Positions 8,920-17,331 of a DNA stretch of 64,000 bases are shown here, piece after piece. The notes under the pieces are model-generated. The model worked only from the letters and a program-made list of their open reading frames with translations, was not told the DNA's origin and made no database searches. Location of the stretch: assembly GCA_016125005.1 (NCBI GenBank), contig WGMQ01000005.1, positions 86,504 to 150,503 of the forward strand, written 5' to 3'. How positions within the stretch are numbered: the first letter of the stretch is position 1; each line of letters starts with the position of its first letter. Position numbers and translations under genes: made by a program. This stretch comes from a bacterium (GTDB lineage: Bacteria; Sumerlaeota; Sumerlaeia; SLMS01).

Positions 8920-8936
8920 AACCGCTCCATGCGGTT
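8920..8936. terminator. Hairpin between the pseudopilin-like gene and the TPR operon
   Basis: AACCGC/GCGGTT stem with a TCCAT loop. TTTTCT follows on the plus strand only, so its use as a terminator for the minus-strand gene ending at 8965 is uncertain. Confidence 0.35.
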
Positions 8937-8964
8937 TTCTTGAGCCAACCTCCCCCATCGCCAC

Positions 8965-10536
8965 TCAATACTCAGCTTGCGGGAACGTGTGGTACATTTC
9001 CGGTGACGAGCCGGTGCTGGAGAGGGAGCAGCTTGGCTCGGTGGCGATATCGCCGATCGTGTAGGTCCCGCCGCCGGGACACATGGGCGTCCGCCGTATA
9101 TACGCCTGCTCGCCGACAAGGTCCTCCCAGGTCGGTTGCGCGTCCGCTGCGGCGTTGTTTTCGAGCGCCCATTGCTGCTTGGCGCCGTCGATCTTCGCGA
9201 GGTTTTCCTGGCACGCGTTGCGCCCCGAGATGTCGCGGGCGCGTAGGAACGACGGCACGGCAATCGCACCCGCCATCCCCATCGGGAGAGCACCCAGCGC
9301 GGCGAGCATCGAGCGGCTGTCGCGCTTTTCGCGCGAGACCCATTCGATCCCTTCGTCCGTGTTGCGCGTGATCGCCACCCGCTGGTGCAGGCCGTAGAGG
9401 GTGCCGATGAAACCTGTCATCTTCTCGAGAATGGCCTGATCCGACTCGTTGTTGGCCGTTTCCGCGAGGGCGGCATTGAGGGTCTCCATCACTTGGGACG
9501 ACACGAAGATCATGCTGTTGACCTCGGTGGGGAGCCCCGCCGTGAGGGTCTTGTATTCCTCCGACTCGGAAAGCCCGCCGGTCCCGGCGCGATGGCGCGC
9601 CACCGCGGCCGCAAGCATGGCGGGGGAGGTGCTCGACACGAAGAAGTCCTTCCCGTCTGCTGTATAGCTCATCTCGCAATCGGGGCAGATATTCGGGAGC
9701 AACACGTGGGTGAAGTTAATCCCGTCGGACTCGACGGTCTTGACCGTGAAGCCCTCTCCCTTGAGACGCGTTGTCAACGCATCGTAAAGGACCCCGTCGC
9801 CAATCTCGACCGTGGCGTAGATGTCGGGCCGCGCAAGGGTCAGCGTCTTGGACGAGTCATCGAGCGGGATGGTGACCGTGACGCCGGGGCGCGGGGCCAC
9901 GGCGATGGTCATCTCGCCGTTGACCGCCTCAAGGATTCGTTGCAGCGGCATGCGCGCCTGGATGTCCATCATGGCCAGGCCCATGTTCACCATGGCCTCA
10001 CCCGATTGCGGTTCGACGGCGCTGGCCGCCTGGCGGATCGCCTTCACCCATTTCCCCGGATAGGTGGTGGCCGTTGTATAGATCATGGTCTCGGTCGGCG
10101 CGAAGTGCAGCAGGCGGGGTGTGTGGGCGGGCTCGTTCGTGGGCGCAAGGAGTCCGATGCGCTCGCCCTTCAGGTGCAGGAAGGAGCGGTTGATACTGAG
10201 CCCCGTCGCGGCGTCGGTCCGGCCCGACATGCCAAAGCCCGCGATCGACCCCAGGCCCATCTTGGGGTAGCCGTCCTTGAGGAACTTGATGATCAGCTCA
10301 CCATTCTGTTGGTTATCGAGGGGTGCGGACTGGTTGAGGACTTCGCAAAGCGGCGCCAGTTCAGAGCCCAGTGTTTCGAAAAAGTCGTCGCTGTCCAGAT
10401 AGACATAGAACGAGCCGCCGGGATCGAGGTGCTTCTGCACCGCCATGAAATCGGGGTTCGGTTCGAAGTCCTGGGCGCCGACAGGCGCACCCGCGAGTAC
10501 AACTGCCGCAGCAGCGGCGAGGATCGTTTTCTTCAT
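8965..10536 (-). CDS. Exported protein with a pseudopilin-like C-terminal domain
   Basis: A 523-aa protein. ATG 10536 has GGGGG upstream and gives a signal peptide (MKKTILAAAAAVVLAGAPVGAQ). Residues about 25-410 form a large uncharacterised periplasmic domain of the kind seen in DUF3352-like proteins, with a CPDC pair near the middle. From about residue 425 the sequence reads MAGAIAVPSFLRARDISGRN and then NLAKIDGAKQQWALENN and CPGGGTY, which is the globular pattern of type II secretion and type IV pseudopilins found in PVC-group genomes. The prepilin peptidase site is absent, because that segment is internal. The fusion is unusual; surface localisation is inference. Confidence 0.7.
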   Translation of the reverse strand: MKKTILAAAAAVVLAGAPVGAQDFEPNPDFMAVQKHLDPGGSFYVYLDSDDFFETLGSELAPLCEVLNQSAPLDNQQNGELIIKFLKDGYPKMGLGSIAGFGMSGRTDAATGLSINRSFLHLKGERIGLLAPTNEPAHTPRLLHFAPTETMIYTTATTYPGKWVKAIRQAASAVEPQSGEAMVNMGLAMMDIQARMPLQRILEAVNGEMTIAVAPRPGVTVTIPLDDSSKTLTLARPDIYATVEIGDGVLYDALTTRLKGEGFTVKTVESDGINFTHVLLPNICPDCEMSYTADGKDFFVSSTSPAMLAAAVARHRAGTGGLSESEEYKTLTAGLPTEVNSMIFVSSQVMETLNAALAETANNESDQAILEKMTGFIGTLYGLHQRVAITRNTDEGIEWVSREKRDSRSMLAALGALPMGMAGAIAVPSFLRARDISGRNACQENLAKIDGAKQQWALENNAAADAQPTWEDLVGEQAYIRRTPMCPGGGTYTIGDIATEPSCSLSSTGSSPEMYHTFPQAEY

Positions 10537-10679
10537 GTCAGCCCCCTATGTTTAATTGTCCGATGTAAACTCCTGCTGCGGGAAGGTGCGCAAGGGATAG
10601 TCGGTGCCAACTGCACTTGCTTCTCTGCATCGCAGGGGCCTTGAATCGCGTCATTCTTCCTGAAGGACATACCCGCGCC

Positions 10680-11699
10680 ATGAAGGTCGTCATCGCCCAC
10701 CGTACCGGTCAGGCCCGCGTTGTGGATTTGCCCGAGCCGAAGAGTAGCCGCGGGTGCGTGACGGTCCGCGTCAGCCATTCCGCCGTGCAACTGCCCGACG
10801 AGCTGTTCCTGCTGGAGGCGGCGCCCAAGTCGCTGAAGCGCGGACAGGACGGCGTGCCGATCGGTTCCGGCGCCAGCGGCACGATCCTCGACGTGGGCAG
10901 CGGGGTGGAGACGCTCAAGGCGGGCCTGCGCGTGGCCGTGTACGGCCTTCCCTATGCCTACCACGCAGGGCAGCTTGTGGTGCCGGAAAACATGGTGGTG
11001 GAGCTTCCCAAGAAGGTGAACCACGAGGAGGGCTCCTTTGCCGGGCAGGGGGCACTGGCGCTTAACCTGCTTCGCTCCGCCGACGTGCGCCTTGGCGAGA
11101 CCATGCTGATCTTCGGTGCCGATTTGGTGGGGCTGTTGCTTGCCCAACTGGTGCGGGCCGCCGGTGCCACGCCCATCGTGGTCGACGAGTCCGACTATCG
11201 CCTCACCAAGGCCAAGGCCGTGGGCATTGCCCACACGCACCAGCGCATCGACGACCAGTTGGTGCAGACGGTCACTGCGGTCACTGATGGCTATGGAGTC
11301 GATTCGGCGGTGTTGATGCGCCGCGACCAGCCGGGAGCGTTGAAGGGGGCGCTTGAGATGATTCGCGAGGGAGGCGCCTTGGTGCTCGGCGCGCCGATCC
11401 GCGAGTCCGTCGACCTGCCGACCTTGCGGGAAAAGGGCGCGCGCATCATCACCGCGGCGGGCGGCGGACCCGGAGCGGGCGATCCCGATTTCGAACGACG
11501 TGGCTCGATGTATCCACGCCCGATCACCCGCTGGACCGTCCGCGACAACATGGCCTGCTTCTGCGCCCAGCTTGCGGAGCGTAAGGTCCAGGTTTCGCCG
11601 CTCGTGACGGACCGTGTGCCGCTCGACCGCGCCCAGATGGCCTACGAGAAGGCCGCGCGCGGTCGCGACGCGGTACTTGGCGTGGTTCTTACGACCTGA
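10680..11699 (+). CDS. Medium-chain (MDR) alcohol dehydrogenase-like oxidoreductase
   Basis: A 339-aa protein with the two-domain MDR layout: GroES-like N-terminus, then a Rossmann segment LIFGADLVGLLLAQLVRAAGA at about residues 140-160. The usual catalytic zinc ligands are missing: the region expected to read GICGTD is SHSAVQLPDE, and the GHE motif is replaced by PIGSGASG. The glycine motif is also changed (GADLVG rather than GxGxxG). Substrate and activity are therefore unclear; a zinc-independent reductase or a catalytically altered protein is possible. The start at ATG 10680 follows GAAGGA at long spacing. Its last 11 bases overlap the convergent queA gene. Confidence 0.75.
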   Translation: MKVVIAHRTGQARVVDLPEPKSSRGCVTVRVSHSAVQLPDELFLLEAAPKSLKRGQDGVPIGSGASGTILDVGSGVETLKAGLRVAVYGLPYAYHAGQLVVPENMVVELPKKVNHEEGSFAGQGALALNLLRSADVRLGETMLIFGADLVGLLLAQLVRAAGATPIVVDESDYRLTKAKAVGIAHTHQRIDDQLVQTVTAVTDGYGVDSAVLMRRDQPGALKGALEMIREGGALVLGAPIRESVDLPTLREKGARIITAAGGGPGAGDPDFERRGSMYPRPITRWTVRDNMACFCAQLAERKVQVSPLVTDRVPLDRAQMAYEKAARGRDAVLGVVLTT

Positions 11700-12786
11700 T
11701 AACCGGCACCAACATCGCATCGCCGTAGGAGAAGAACCGATACTTCTCCGCGATGGCCTCTGTATAGATATCTAGCAGGCGCTCGCGTCCGATGAGGGCG
11801 CTCACCAGCAGGAGCAGCGTCGAGCGCGGCAGGTGGAAGTTCGTCACCAGCAGGTCGAAGGCACGCACCCGCACGCCGGGATGAATCATGATGCGGGTCT
11901 CCCCGGGACCGGGGCGGACCGTGCCCAGGGCCTCGTCCCATGCGGACTCGAGCGTCCTGACCGTGGTGGTGCCCACGGCCACCACGCGGCGACCTTCGCG
12001 CCGCGCCCGGGCGATGGCCTCCGACGTCGAGGCGGTGACGTCATAGTGTTCCGTGTGCATCTGGTGATCCTCAACACGCCCGCCCTCAGCCATACCGACG
12101 AAGGTCCCGGCGCCAACGTGCAGTGTCACGAAGTGGCGCTCGACCCCCATCGCTTCCAGTTCTGCGAGCAACTCCGGCGTGAAGTGCAGCCCTGCCGTCG
12201 GGGCCGCGATGCTTCCCTCCTGCTCTGCATAGACCGTCTGGTAGCGCGTCTCGTCCTCGGGGAGGTGCAGCGCGGGCGCGGGCAGGTGTAGTTCCTCCGC
12301 GCGGCGCTTCAGGATATACGGCGGGATCGGCATCCGTCCGTGCTGGCGAAGAACCTCGCGAAACGCCTCGCCGCCGGGCGTGAAGACGAGGGTGCGCTCG
12401 CCGTTCTCGTGGCAGCGCGCGACCGTGGCCGTGAGGGCCCCGTCGCCGATGAGGATGGTCTCGCCCTCGCGGGCCTTGCGACCGGGACGAACCATCGCCT
12501 TCCAAGCTTCGCCGTCTAACTCGTGATCGCGCTCAAGCAGCAGCATCTCCACCAGCGCCCCGGTCGGACGTGCTCCAAAGAGACGCGCGGGAATCACCCG
12601 TGAATTGTTCATCACCAGCACGTCGCCGGGCCGGAGATAGTCCTTCAGGTCGCGAAAGCGTCGATGCTGATTCGGCTCGGAGGGATCCGGCGCAACGACC
12701 AGCAGGCGCGAAGCATCGCGCTGCGGCGCCGGATGGGCCGCAATCAGTTCCTCGGGGAGTTCGAAAGTGAAGTCTTCGACGTTCAA
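11689..12786 (-). CDS. queA: S-adenosylmethionine:tRNA ribosyltransferase-isomerase QueA
   Basis: A 365-aa cytoplasmic enzyme that transfers and isomerises the ribosyl part of SAM onto preQ1 in tRNA, making epoxyqueuosine. Family landmarks are very clear: FELPEELIAAHPAP, NNSRVIPARLFG, GRMPIPPYI, IAAPTAGLHF, VTLHVGAGTF, VVAVGTTTVRTLES, VTNFHLPRSTLLLLVSA and EKYRFFSYGDAML. TTG 12786 was chosen because the protein then begins MNVEDFTFELP, aligning with E. coli MRVTDFSFELP. A longer version from TTG 12825 would overlap the PIN gene by 20 bases. No other queuosine gene is nearby. Confidence 0.95.
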   Translation of the reverse strand: MNVEDFTFELPEELIAAHPAPQRDASRLLVVAPDPSEPNQHRRFRDLKDYLRPGDVLVMNNSRVIPARLFGARPTGALVEMLLLERDHELDGEAWKAMVRPGRKAREGETILIGDGALTATVARCHENGERTLVFTPGGEAFREVLRQHGRMPIPPYILKRRAEELHLPAPALHLPEDETRYQTVYAEQEGSIAAPTAGLHFTPELLAELEAMGVERHFVTLHVGAGTFVGMAEGGRVEDHQMHTEHYDVTASTSEAIARARREGRRVVAVGTTTVRTLESAWDEALGTVRPGPGETRIMIHPGVRVRAFDLLVTNFHLPRSTLLLLVSALIGRERLLDIYTEAIAEKYRFFSYGDAMLVPVIRS

Positions 12787-12805
12787 TGGAGAGTGGCCGT
12801 GTGCT

Positions 12806-13201
12806 TCACCAGGTTCGCACGACAAGCGACGGAATGAAGGAGAAGTGGTGATCTCGGGTCAGGACCGGCAGTCCATGACAAAGGGCCTGTGCGGCGATCC
12901 AAGCGTCGTTTGTAGGAATCGGCTTTCCTAGCTTCCTGAGGGAGGCCAGCAAGGAACCGTACACTTCTGCGGTCCGGAGGTCAAACTCCAGAACCTCGAA
13001 GGCCGTCAGGAGGCTCATGAACCGGTTCTTGTTTTCAGCGGGTCGGCTGGATTTCTCTGCTCCCGCCATCAATTCGCCAACCGAGATGAGGGAAATCACT
13101 GGGGCGAGTTCCAGCAACTCTGGTTTGAAGAAGGTTGGGTCGCGCTCGATCCAAGCAATGATGGCATTGGTATCAAAGAGAACCCTGATCGCCGACGACA
13201 T
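12806..13201 (-). CDS. vapC: PIN-domain toxin, VapC family
   Basis: A 131-aa PIN ribonuclease. The acidic metal-binding residues are visible: D10 in LFDTNAII, E43 in SVGELMAG, D99 in TNDAWIAA and D117 in TRDHHF. VapC toxins cleave specific RNAs such as tRNA anticodon loops or rRNA when freed from their antitoxin. The start at ATG 13201 overlaps the upstream AF2212-like gene by 29 bases, the usual coupling of antitoxin and toxin. The pair sits between queA and the end of the respiratory cluster. Confidence 0.9.
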   Translation of the reverse strand: MSSAIRVLFDTNAIIAWIERDPTFFKPELLELAPVISLISVGELMAGAEKSSRPAENKNRFMSLLTAFEVLEFDLRTAEVYGSLLASLRKLGKPIPTNDAWIAAQALCHGLPVLTRDHHFSFIPSLVVRTW

Positions 13202-13427
13202 CGATGCGTTCGCACTCCTCTTCGATGTCGTGGCGGAGCTTGTCCGCCTCTCGACCGGAGATCAAACCGATGGTTCCGGGATAGCGCTGCGACAGGATTG
13301 CTATGACTTCATCCGGCGTCGGAACTGGGGCGGAGATGGGGGTCACTTCCACTTTTGTGCCCTCCGGCAGCTGGACTTCGCCGTCGGGGAGAAACACTCC
13401 ATTGGAGTAAACGGCACTGAAAGTCAT
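13173..13427 (-). CDS. AF2212-like (DUF104) antitoxin
   Basis: An 84-aa protein starting at ATG 13427 with GGGAAG 7 bases upstream. The N-terminus YSNGVFLPDGEVQLPEGTKV carries the signature of AF2212/DUF104 proteins, small beta-rich antitoxins that often partner PIN toxins. The C-terminal half (about residues 45-84) is acidic and probably wraps the toxin active site. The 29-base overlap with vapC supports its role. Autoregulation through the upstream region is likely for the family but no operator was identified. Confidence 0.8.
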   Translation of the reverse strand: MTFSAVYSNGVFLPDGEVQLPEGTKVEVTPISAPVPTPDEVIAILSQRYPGTIGLISGREADKLRHDIEEECERIDVVGDQGSL

Positions 13428-13451
13428 CTTTGCACTTCCCGACGAGAGTCG

Positions 13452-13482
13452 CCGGGCGATCCTATTACTCAAGATCGCCCGG
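13452..13482 (-). terminator. Hairpin at the end of the act-cta cluster
   Basis: A perfect 10-bp stem (13452-13461 with 13473-13482) and an 11-base loop lie 11 bases beyond the ctaE stop. There is no T-run on the minus strand, so it may act as a factor-dependent terminator or 3' stabiliser. Confidence 0.5.
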
Positions 13483-13492
13483 GAAACATGCC

Positions 13493-14326
13493 TCAGTGTG
13501 CGCTCGGCTGGATGCCCAGGTAAAGTACAAAGAAAACGAAGAGCCAGATCACGTCGACGAAGTGCCAGTACCAGCTCGCCGCGTTCATCGAGAAGTGACG
13601 CCTGCGGTCGAAGCTGCCAAGCTCCATGCGGGCGTACACCACGAAGAGCATCAGCAGGCCCGTGATGACGTGGAAGCCGTGGAAACCGGTGATCAGGTAG
13701 AAGATCGTGCCCACGTAGCTGGACGACGGGGTGAAGCCGAAGTAGCTCATCAGGTGGCCCCACTCGTACCCCTGCATCCCGATGAAGATGAAGCCGAGGA
13801 TCAGGGTGAACATAAGCCAATTCTTGGCCGCGGCGCGGCGTCCGCGGAGCAGTGCCTTGTGGGCCAACTCGCAGGTGATCGAGCTTGCAACCAGCACGCC
13901 CGTGCCAAGAGCCGGAATGGAGAGGGCAATGTGCGGCGTCCCGATGGGCGGCCAGGTGTTGCCGAGGATCGCGCGCGACTCCGCGTGGTACATCGTGTAG
14001 AAAAGGTGCCCGAAAAAGGCCGAGAAGATCGCCGCTTCGGACAGCAGGAAGAGCTTCCACGCCATGGTGAGCGTGTTGTTCCCCCAGGTCTGGTCGATCG
14101 TGGTCTTCTCGCGGATGACCATGGTAACCCAGCCGAGTGTCCCGACCAGCGTCAGGAATCCGCCGAACCCGAGGATCGCGGGCCACAGGTAATGCAGCGG
14201 CAACTCGGGCCGCAGCGCGAGAATGGCCGCCACGGGCAGGGGCGAGATGCCCAGCACCAGAATGAAGGGCCAGATGGTCGGTTCTGGCAGGTGAATGTGT
14301 TCTTCTTCGTGCGCAGCGGCAGACAT
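13493..14326 (-). CDS. ctaE: Cytochrome c oxidase subunit III
   Basis: A 277-aa inner-membrane protein with about seven helices. Signature segments include KLFLLSEAAIFSAFFGHLFY, a helix with the conserved glutamate; GMQGYEWGHLM; GFHGFHVITGLLML; and the C-terminal SWYWHFVDVIWLFVFFVLYL. Subunit III stabilises the heme-copper oxidase and lies at the mouth of the D proton channel. It is the last gene of the respiratory cluster, 3 bases after the 65-aa gene. Confidence 0.95.
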   Translation of the reverse strand: MSAAAHEEEHIHLPEPTIWPFILVLGISPLPVAAILALRPELPLHYLWPAILGFGGFLTLVGTLGWVTMVIREKTTIDQTWGNNTLTMAWKLFLLSEAAIFSAFFGHLFYTMYHAESRAILGNTWPPIGTPHIALSIPALGTGVLVASSITCELAHKALLRGRRAAAKNWLMFTLILGFIFIGMQGYEWGHLMSYFGFTPSSSYVGTIFYLITGFHGFHVITGLLMLFVVYARMELGSFDRRRHFSMNAASWYWHFVDVIWLFVFFVLYLGIQPSAH

Positions 14327-14329
14327 CGC

Positions 14330-14527
14330 TTAGACGCTCCTGAAAAGATCAGAGTTATCGAAAGGCATCACGCCAAGGCGGATCAGCCCGTACATCGTTC
14401 CCGCCATCAGCAACAGCACGACGACAAGGAGCACAATCCCGAACACCAGCGACGCGCGCTTCTGCCGGGCCAGCACTGCTACTTCTTCTTCCTCCGTCAC
14501 GGAGGAGATCACGATTCCCTTCCTCAT
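14330..14527 (-). CDS. Small single-helix protein of the oxidase cluster
   Basis: A 65-aa protein with a charged N-terminus (TEEEEVAVLARQKRA), one membrane helix at about residues 28-52, and a short C-terminal tail. It begins at ATG 14527 in an ATGA overlap with the ctaG stop and ends just before ctaE, so it is almost certainly translated with the oxidase subunits. Similar small proteins occur between ctaG and ctaE in many bacteria as assembly factors or extra subunits. I cannot assign it to a named family. Confidence 0.7.
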   Translation of the reverse strand: MRKGIVISSVTEEEEVAVLARQKRASLVFGIVLLVVVLLLMAGTMYGLIRLGVMPFDNSDLFRSV

Positions 14528-15183
14528 TTCGCCCCTCCATTCCGAACATTGAGGGCGTCCTGGGTGCCAGCCTTGTAGGCTGCCTGGGCCGCTTCGTAAC
14601 TGGCCTTGTCGCTCAGGTGCAGCGTATAGGCCATCTTGAGCACTTCCACGTCCGACTCGACCTTGTCGGTGAATGTATAGATCACCGGCATGTTGAGGGT
14701 TTCGAATGGTCCGATTTTCTGCTGGGTGAAACAGAAGCAGGCCTCGAGGATGAGGCTGTCCTCCGCACCTGCCGCCATCGGGTAAACGTCGTGCACCGGC
14801 TTGAAGTAAATCGTCTCGCCGCTGGTGTTCACGAAGCGGTAGTCGTTGATCATGCGCTCGCCGATGTGGGTCTTCTGCATGCGGTTCTTCACGGTGAAGA
14901 CGATGGGGAGATTGTCGGCCGTGGTGGCGCTGAAGTACACGTCGACAGGACGTCCGATCTTCTGACCGCTGGCATCGCCGCGCAGCGCTGTCGGGGATTC
15001 GGCCAAAAGCCCGACCCGACGACAGATCGTGACGAAGAACTCTGCATTGGCGAAGGCGAAACCGAACATCCCGACCGCGAGCACCAGGAGAATCGCGAGA
15101 TAGCGGGTGTTTTGGCGCGACCGGCTCTGGCCGGGAACGCGTTCATCCACCACAACGGGGGGCTGCTTTTCCTGATTTTCCAT
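14524..15183 (-). CDS. ctaG: Cytochrome c oxidase copper-assembly protein CtaG/Cox11
   Basis: A 219-aa protein with one N-terminal membrane anchor (about residues 27-47) and a periplasmic immunoglobulin-like domain. The copper-binding CFCF motif is present in ACFCFTQQKIGPFE. Cox11 delivers copper to the CuB centre of subunit I. FNTSG-type and VIYTFTD segments also fit. It lies between ctaB and the 65-aa gene. Confidence 0.93.
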   Translation of the reverse strand: MENQEKQPPVVVDERVPGQSRSRQNTRYLAILLVLAVGMFGFAFANAEFFVTICRRVGLLAESPTALRGDASGQKIGRPVDVYFSATTADNLPIVFTVKNRMQKTHIGERMINDYRFVNTSGETIYFKPVHDVYPMAAGAEDSLILEACFCFTQQKIGPFETLNMPVIYTFTDKVESDVEVLKMAYTLHLSDKASYEAAQAAYKAGTQDALNVRNGGAK

Positions 15184-15216
15184 CCTGCGCGTTCTCCTTT
15201 CCGGTGCCGGACCGGC

Positions 15217-16152
15217 TCACAAAATCGGGATGCGATAGGCCACGTCGACCATCATGGCGATGAAAAGTCCGAACAGATAGACGATGGAGAACCCGAACAT
15301 TCCCCAATACTGGCTGCGTTCCTGACGCTGGAGGGAGAGAATCGACTTCCACAGGAACAGGCCGCCGAAGATCACTGCGCCGACGAGATAGACGAGCCCG
15401 GCCTCCGCCCAGACGAGCGAAAGGCTCACGCCGATCAGCGCGATTGTATAGACGACCATCTGGCGAAGCGTGCTCAACTCACCGGCCACGTTGGGCATCA
15501 TGGGGAGCGGGTTTGCCTTGTAGTCCTCCTGCAGGCAAAGCGCCAGCGCCCAGAAGTGGGGCGGAGTCCAGAGGAAGATGATCGCGAACATGGCCCACGG
15601 GACCCATGTCATACCGTCGATGCCCGTTACTGCAGCCCAGGCGATCACCGGTCCCATCGCGCCCGCCGCGCCGCCGATCACGATGTTCTGAGCCGTGCGG
15701 GGCTTCAGGTACATCGTGTAGAAGAACGCATAGAACAGGATGGTGCCGAGCGCCAGGAAGGCGCTGAACCATGTATAGACAACGGCGAAGATCGCCGTCC
15801 CCGCCACGCCAATGGCTGTGGCGAAAACCAGCGCATGGAACGGCTTGATGCGACCCATGGGAAGCGGGCGGCGCTTGGCCGTGCGCTTCATCAGCTTGTC
15901 GCGATCGCGCTCCAGATACTGGTTGAGCGCATTCGCCGACCCTGCCGTGAGGAAAAGCCCCAACATCACCAGCAGGAAGTCCACGGGGCGGTGGGAGAAC
16001 TCGCCCTGCCACACGAGGCCCGCGGCCCCGGTGATCAGCACCAGCAGGCAGATCGTCGGCTTGGTCAGGGCCAGATAGTCCCTCACCATAGAACCGACGG
16101 ACACGCGTGGTGCCTCGGCGATGGGCTCCATGACAACCGCTACATCAGGCAT
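15217..16152 (-). CDS. ctaB: Protoheme IX farnesyltransferase (heme O synthase)
   Basis: A 311-aa UbiA-family membrane enzyme that adds a farnesyl chain to heme B, giving heme O. The aspartate-rich motifs are visible in NALNQYLERDRDKLMKRT and in the second loop around CLQEDYKANPLPMMPN. About nine helices are predicted. ATG 16152 was chosen because it overlaps the ctaA stop by 8 bases (ATGCCTGA); a longer upstream frame would lie deep inside ctaA and lacks sense. Product goes to CtaA, encoded just upstream. Confidence 0.95.
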   Translation of the reverse strand: MPDVAVVMEPIAEAPRVSVGSMVRDYLALTKPTICLLVLITGAAGLVWQGEFSHRPVDFLLVMLGLFLTAGSANALNQYLERDRDKLMKRTAKRRPLPMGRIKPFHALVFATAIGVAGTAIFAVVYTWFSAFLALGTILFYAFFYTMYLKPRTAQNIVIGGAAGAMGPVIAWAAVTGIDGMTWVPWAMFAIIFLWTPPHFWALALCLQEDYKANPLPMMPNVAGELSTLRQMVVYTIALIGVSLSLVWAEAGLVYLVGAVIFGGLFLWKSILSLQRQERSQYWGMFGFSIVYLFGLFIAMMVDVAYRIPIL

Positions 16153-17302
16153 GAGCAGGCTCCTGGCTCGCTTTCGCGGCCTTTTCTTCCCGCTCGGCAA
16201 GAGCCGCTTCGGAAACCACCGGGTGACACTTCGTCTCGTAGATGACGACCAGCACGGAGAGCAGCAGCACGAGACCCACCGACTGGTGTGTCAGCGCCAA
16301 GTGCGGATGCACGCCCTTGAGCAGAGTGAAGATTCCGAGGATGATCTGCAGCACCACGATGGCCGGAGCCAATCGAAGCGCCCAGCGCGCAACCTTCGAG
16401 ACCTCGATATAGGCGGCGCTCAGCGCCATGTAAAGCACGGCCAGCGCGACTGCGAAGGCGAACCAGCGGTGCGTCAACTGGATCATCACCACGTTTTCGG
16501 TCAGGTTGTGGTACAGGCCCGTTCCCGCCTCCCAGACTCCCGGAGCAATCCACTGATCGCCCATCTTCGGCCAGGTGTTCATGGTGTAGCCGGCGTGGCT
16601 GGCAGCCATGAGCCCGCCGGAAAACAGCTGGATCATGATCACCACATAGACCGCAGACGAAACGCGGAGGATCGTGTTGCCGGGCGAAGGCTTCTCGACA
16701 GTCGCGGGGTGGAGGAGCTTGAGAAGCATCCATGAAAGGATACTGGTGAAGATGAAGGCGTTGACCAAATGGATGGAAACCTTCACCGAATCCAGATGGA
16801 ACTTCACGGCAAGGCCGCCGAGCACCGCTTGGGCAACCAGGACGAACAGGTTGATCACTGCCAGCTTGCCGATCCGTGCGCGCACCCCCTTGTAGGCCAG
16901 GGCGCACCCAAGGAACGCGAGATAGACAAGGCCGATGAACTTCGCCACCGCGCGGTGGCTCCATTCGACGAAGAACATCCGCTTGAACTCGCTCATGGCG
17001 ATGCCCGCTTCAAAGCCGGGGATGTCGCGGACAAAGATGTCCTTCAGGATCACCCATCCCTCCTCCGTGGTCGGAGGAAAGATGGACTTCTTCGAGGCGA
17101 TGACCTTGCCGGTCTCGTCGAGGGTTTGGCTGACGGTGAAGAACGGCCATTCGGGAATGGCAAGGCCGGACCCGCTGAGGCGCACATAGCCGCCCAGCGT
17201 CACTATGACAAAGCACAGCACGATCAGGGACCACAGGAGCCACACCGTGGGGCGTGTACCCGGCTCACGACCGTGTGCTTGAAGCGAGGACTGCGTGGAC
17301 AT
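16145..17302 (-). CDS. ctaA: Heme A synthase (CtaA/Cox15)
   Basis: A 385-aa membrane enzyme that oxidises heme O to heme A. Eight helices are expected. The paired histidines for heme binding appear in EWSHRAVAKFIGL, SIHLVNAFIF, QLTHRWFAFAVAL and LTHQSVGLVL. GGYVRLSGSGLAIPEWP is the first-helix signature. ATG 17302 follows a TTG at 17305; ATG is preferred. The neighbours are ctaD upstream and ctaB downstream, with an 8-base overlap to ctaB. Confidence 0.95.
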   Translation of the reverse strand: MSTQSSLQAHGREPGTRPTVWLLWSLIVLCFVIVTLGGYVRLSGSGLAIPEWPFFTVSQTLDETGKVIASKKSIFPPTTEEGWVILKDIFVRDIPGFEAGIAMSEFKRMFFVEWSHRAVAKFIGLVYLAFLGCALAYKGVRARIGKLAVINLFVLVAQAVLGGLAVKFHLDSVKVSIHLVNAFIFTSILSWMLLKLLHPATVEKPSPGNTILRVSSAVYVVIMIQLFSGGLMAASHAGYTMNTWPKMGDQWIAPGVWEAGTGLYHNLTENVVMIQLTHRWFAFAVALAVLYMALSAAYIEVSKVARWALRLAPAIVVLQIILGIFTLLKGVHPHLALTHQSVGLVLLLSVLVVIYETKCHPVVSEAALAEREEKAAKASQEPAHA

Positions 17303-17331
17303 CAAAAGACTTACCGGTGAACCTTTCCTGG

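Noticed and set aside
13173..14186. Long minus frame that would extend the antitoxin upstream into the ctaE gene
   Set aside because: The upstream part is out of frame with ctaE and carries no motif; the antitoxin starts naturally at ATG 13427 with a ribosome-binding site.
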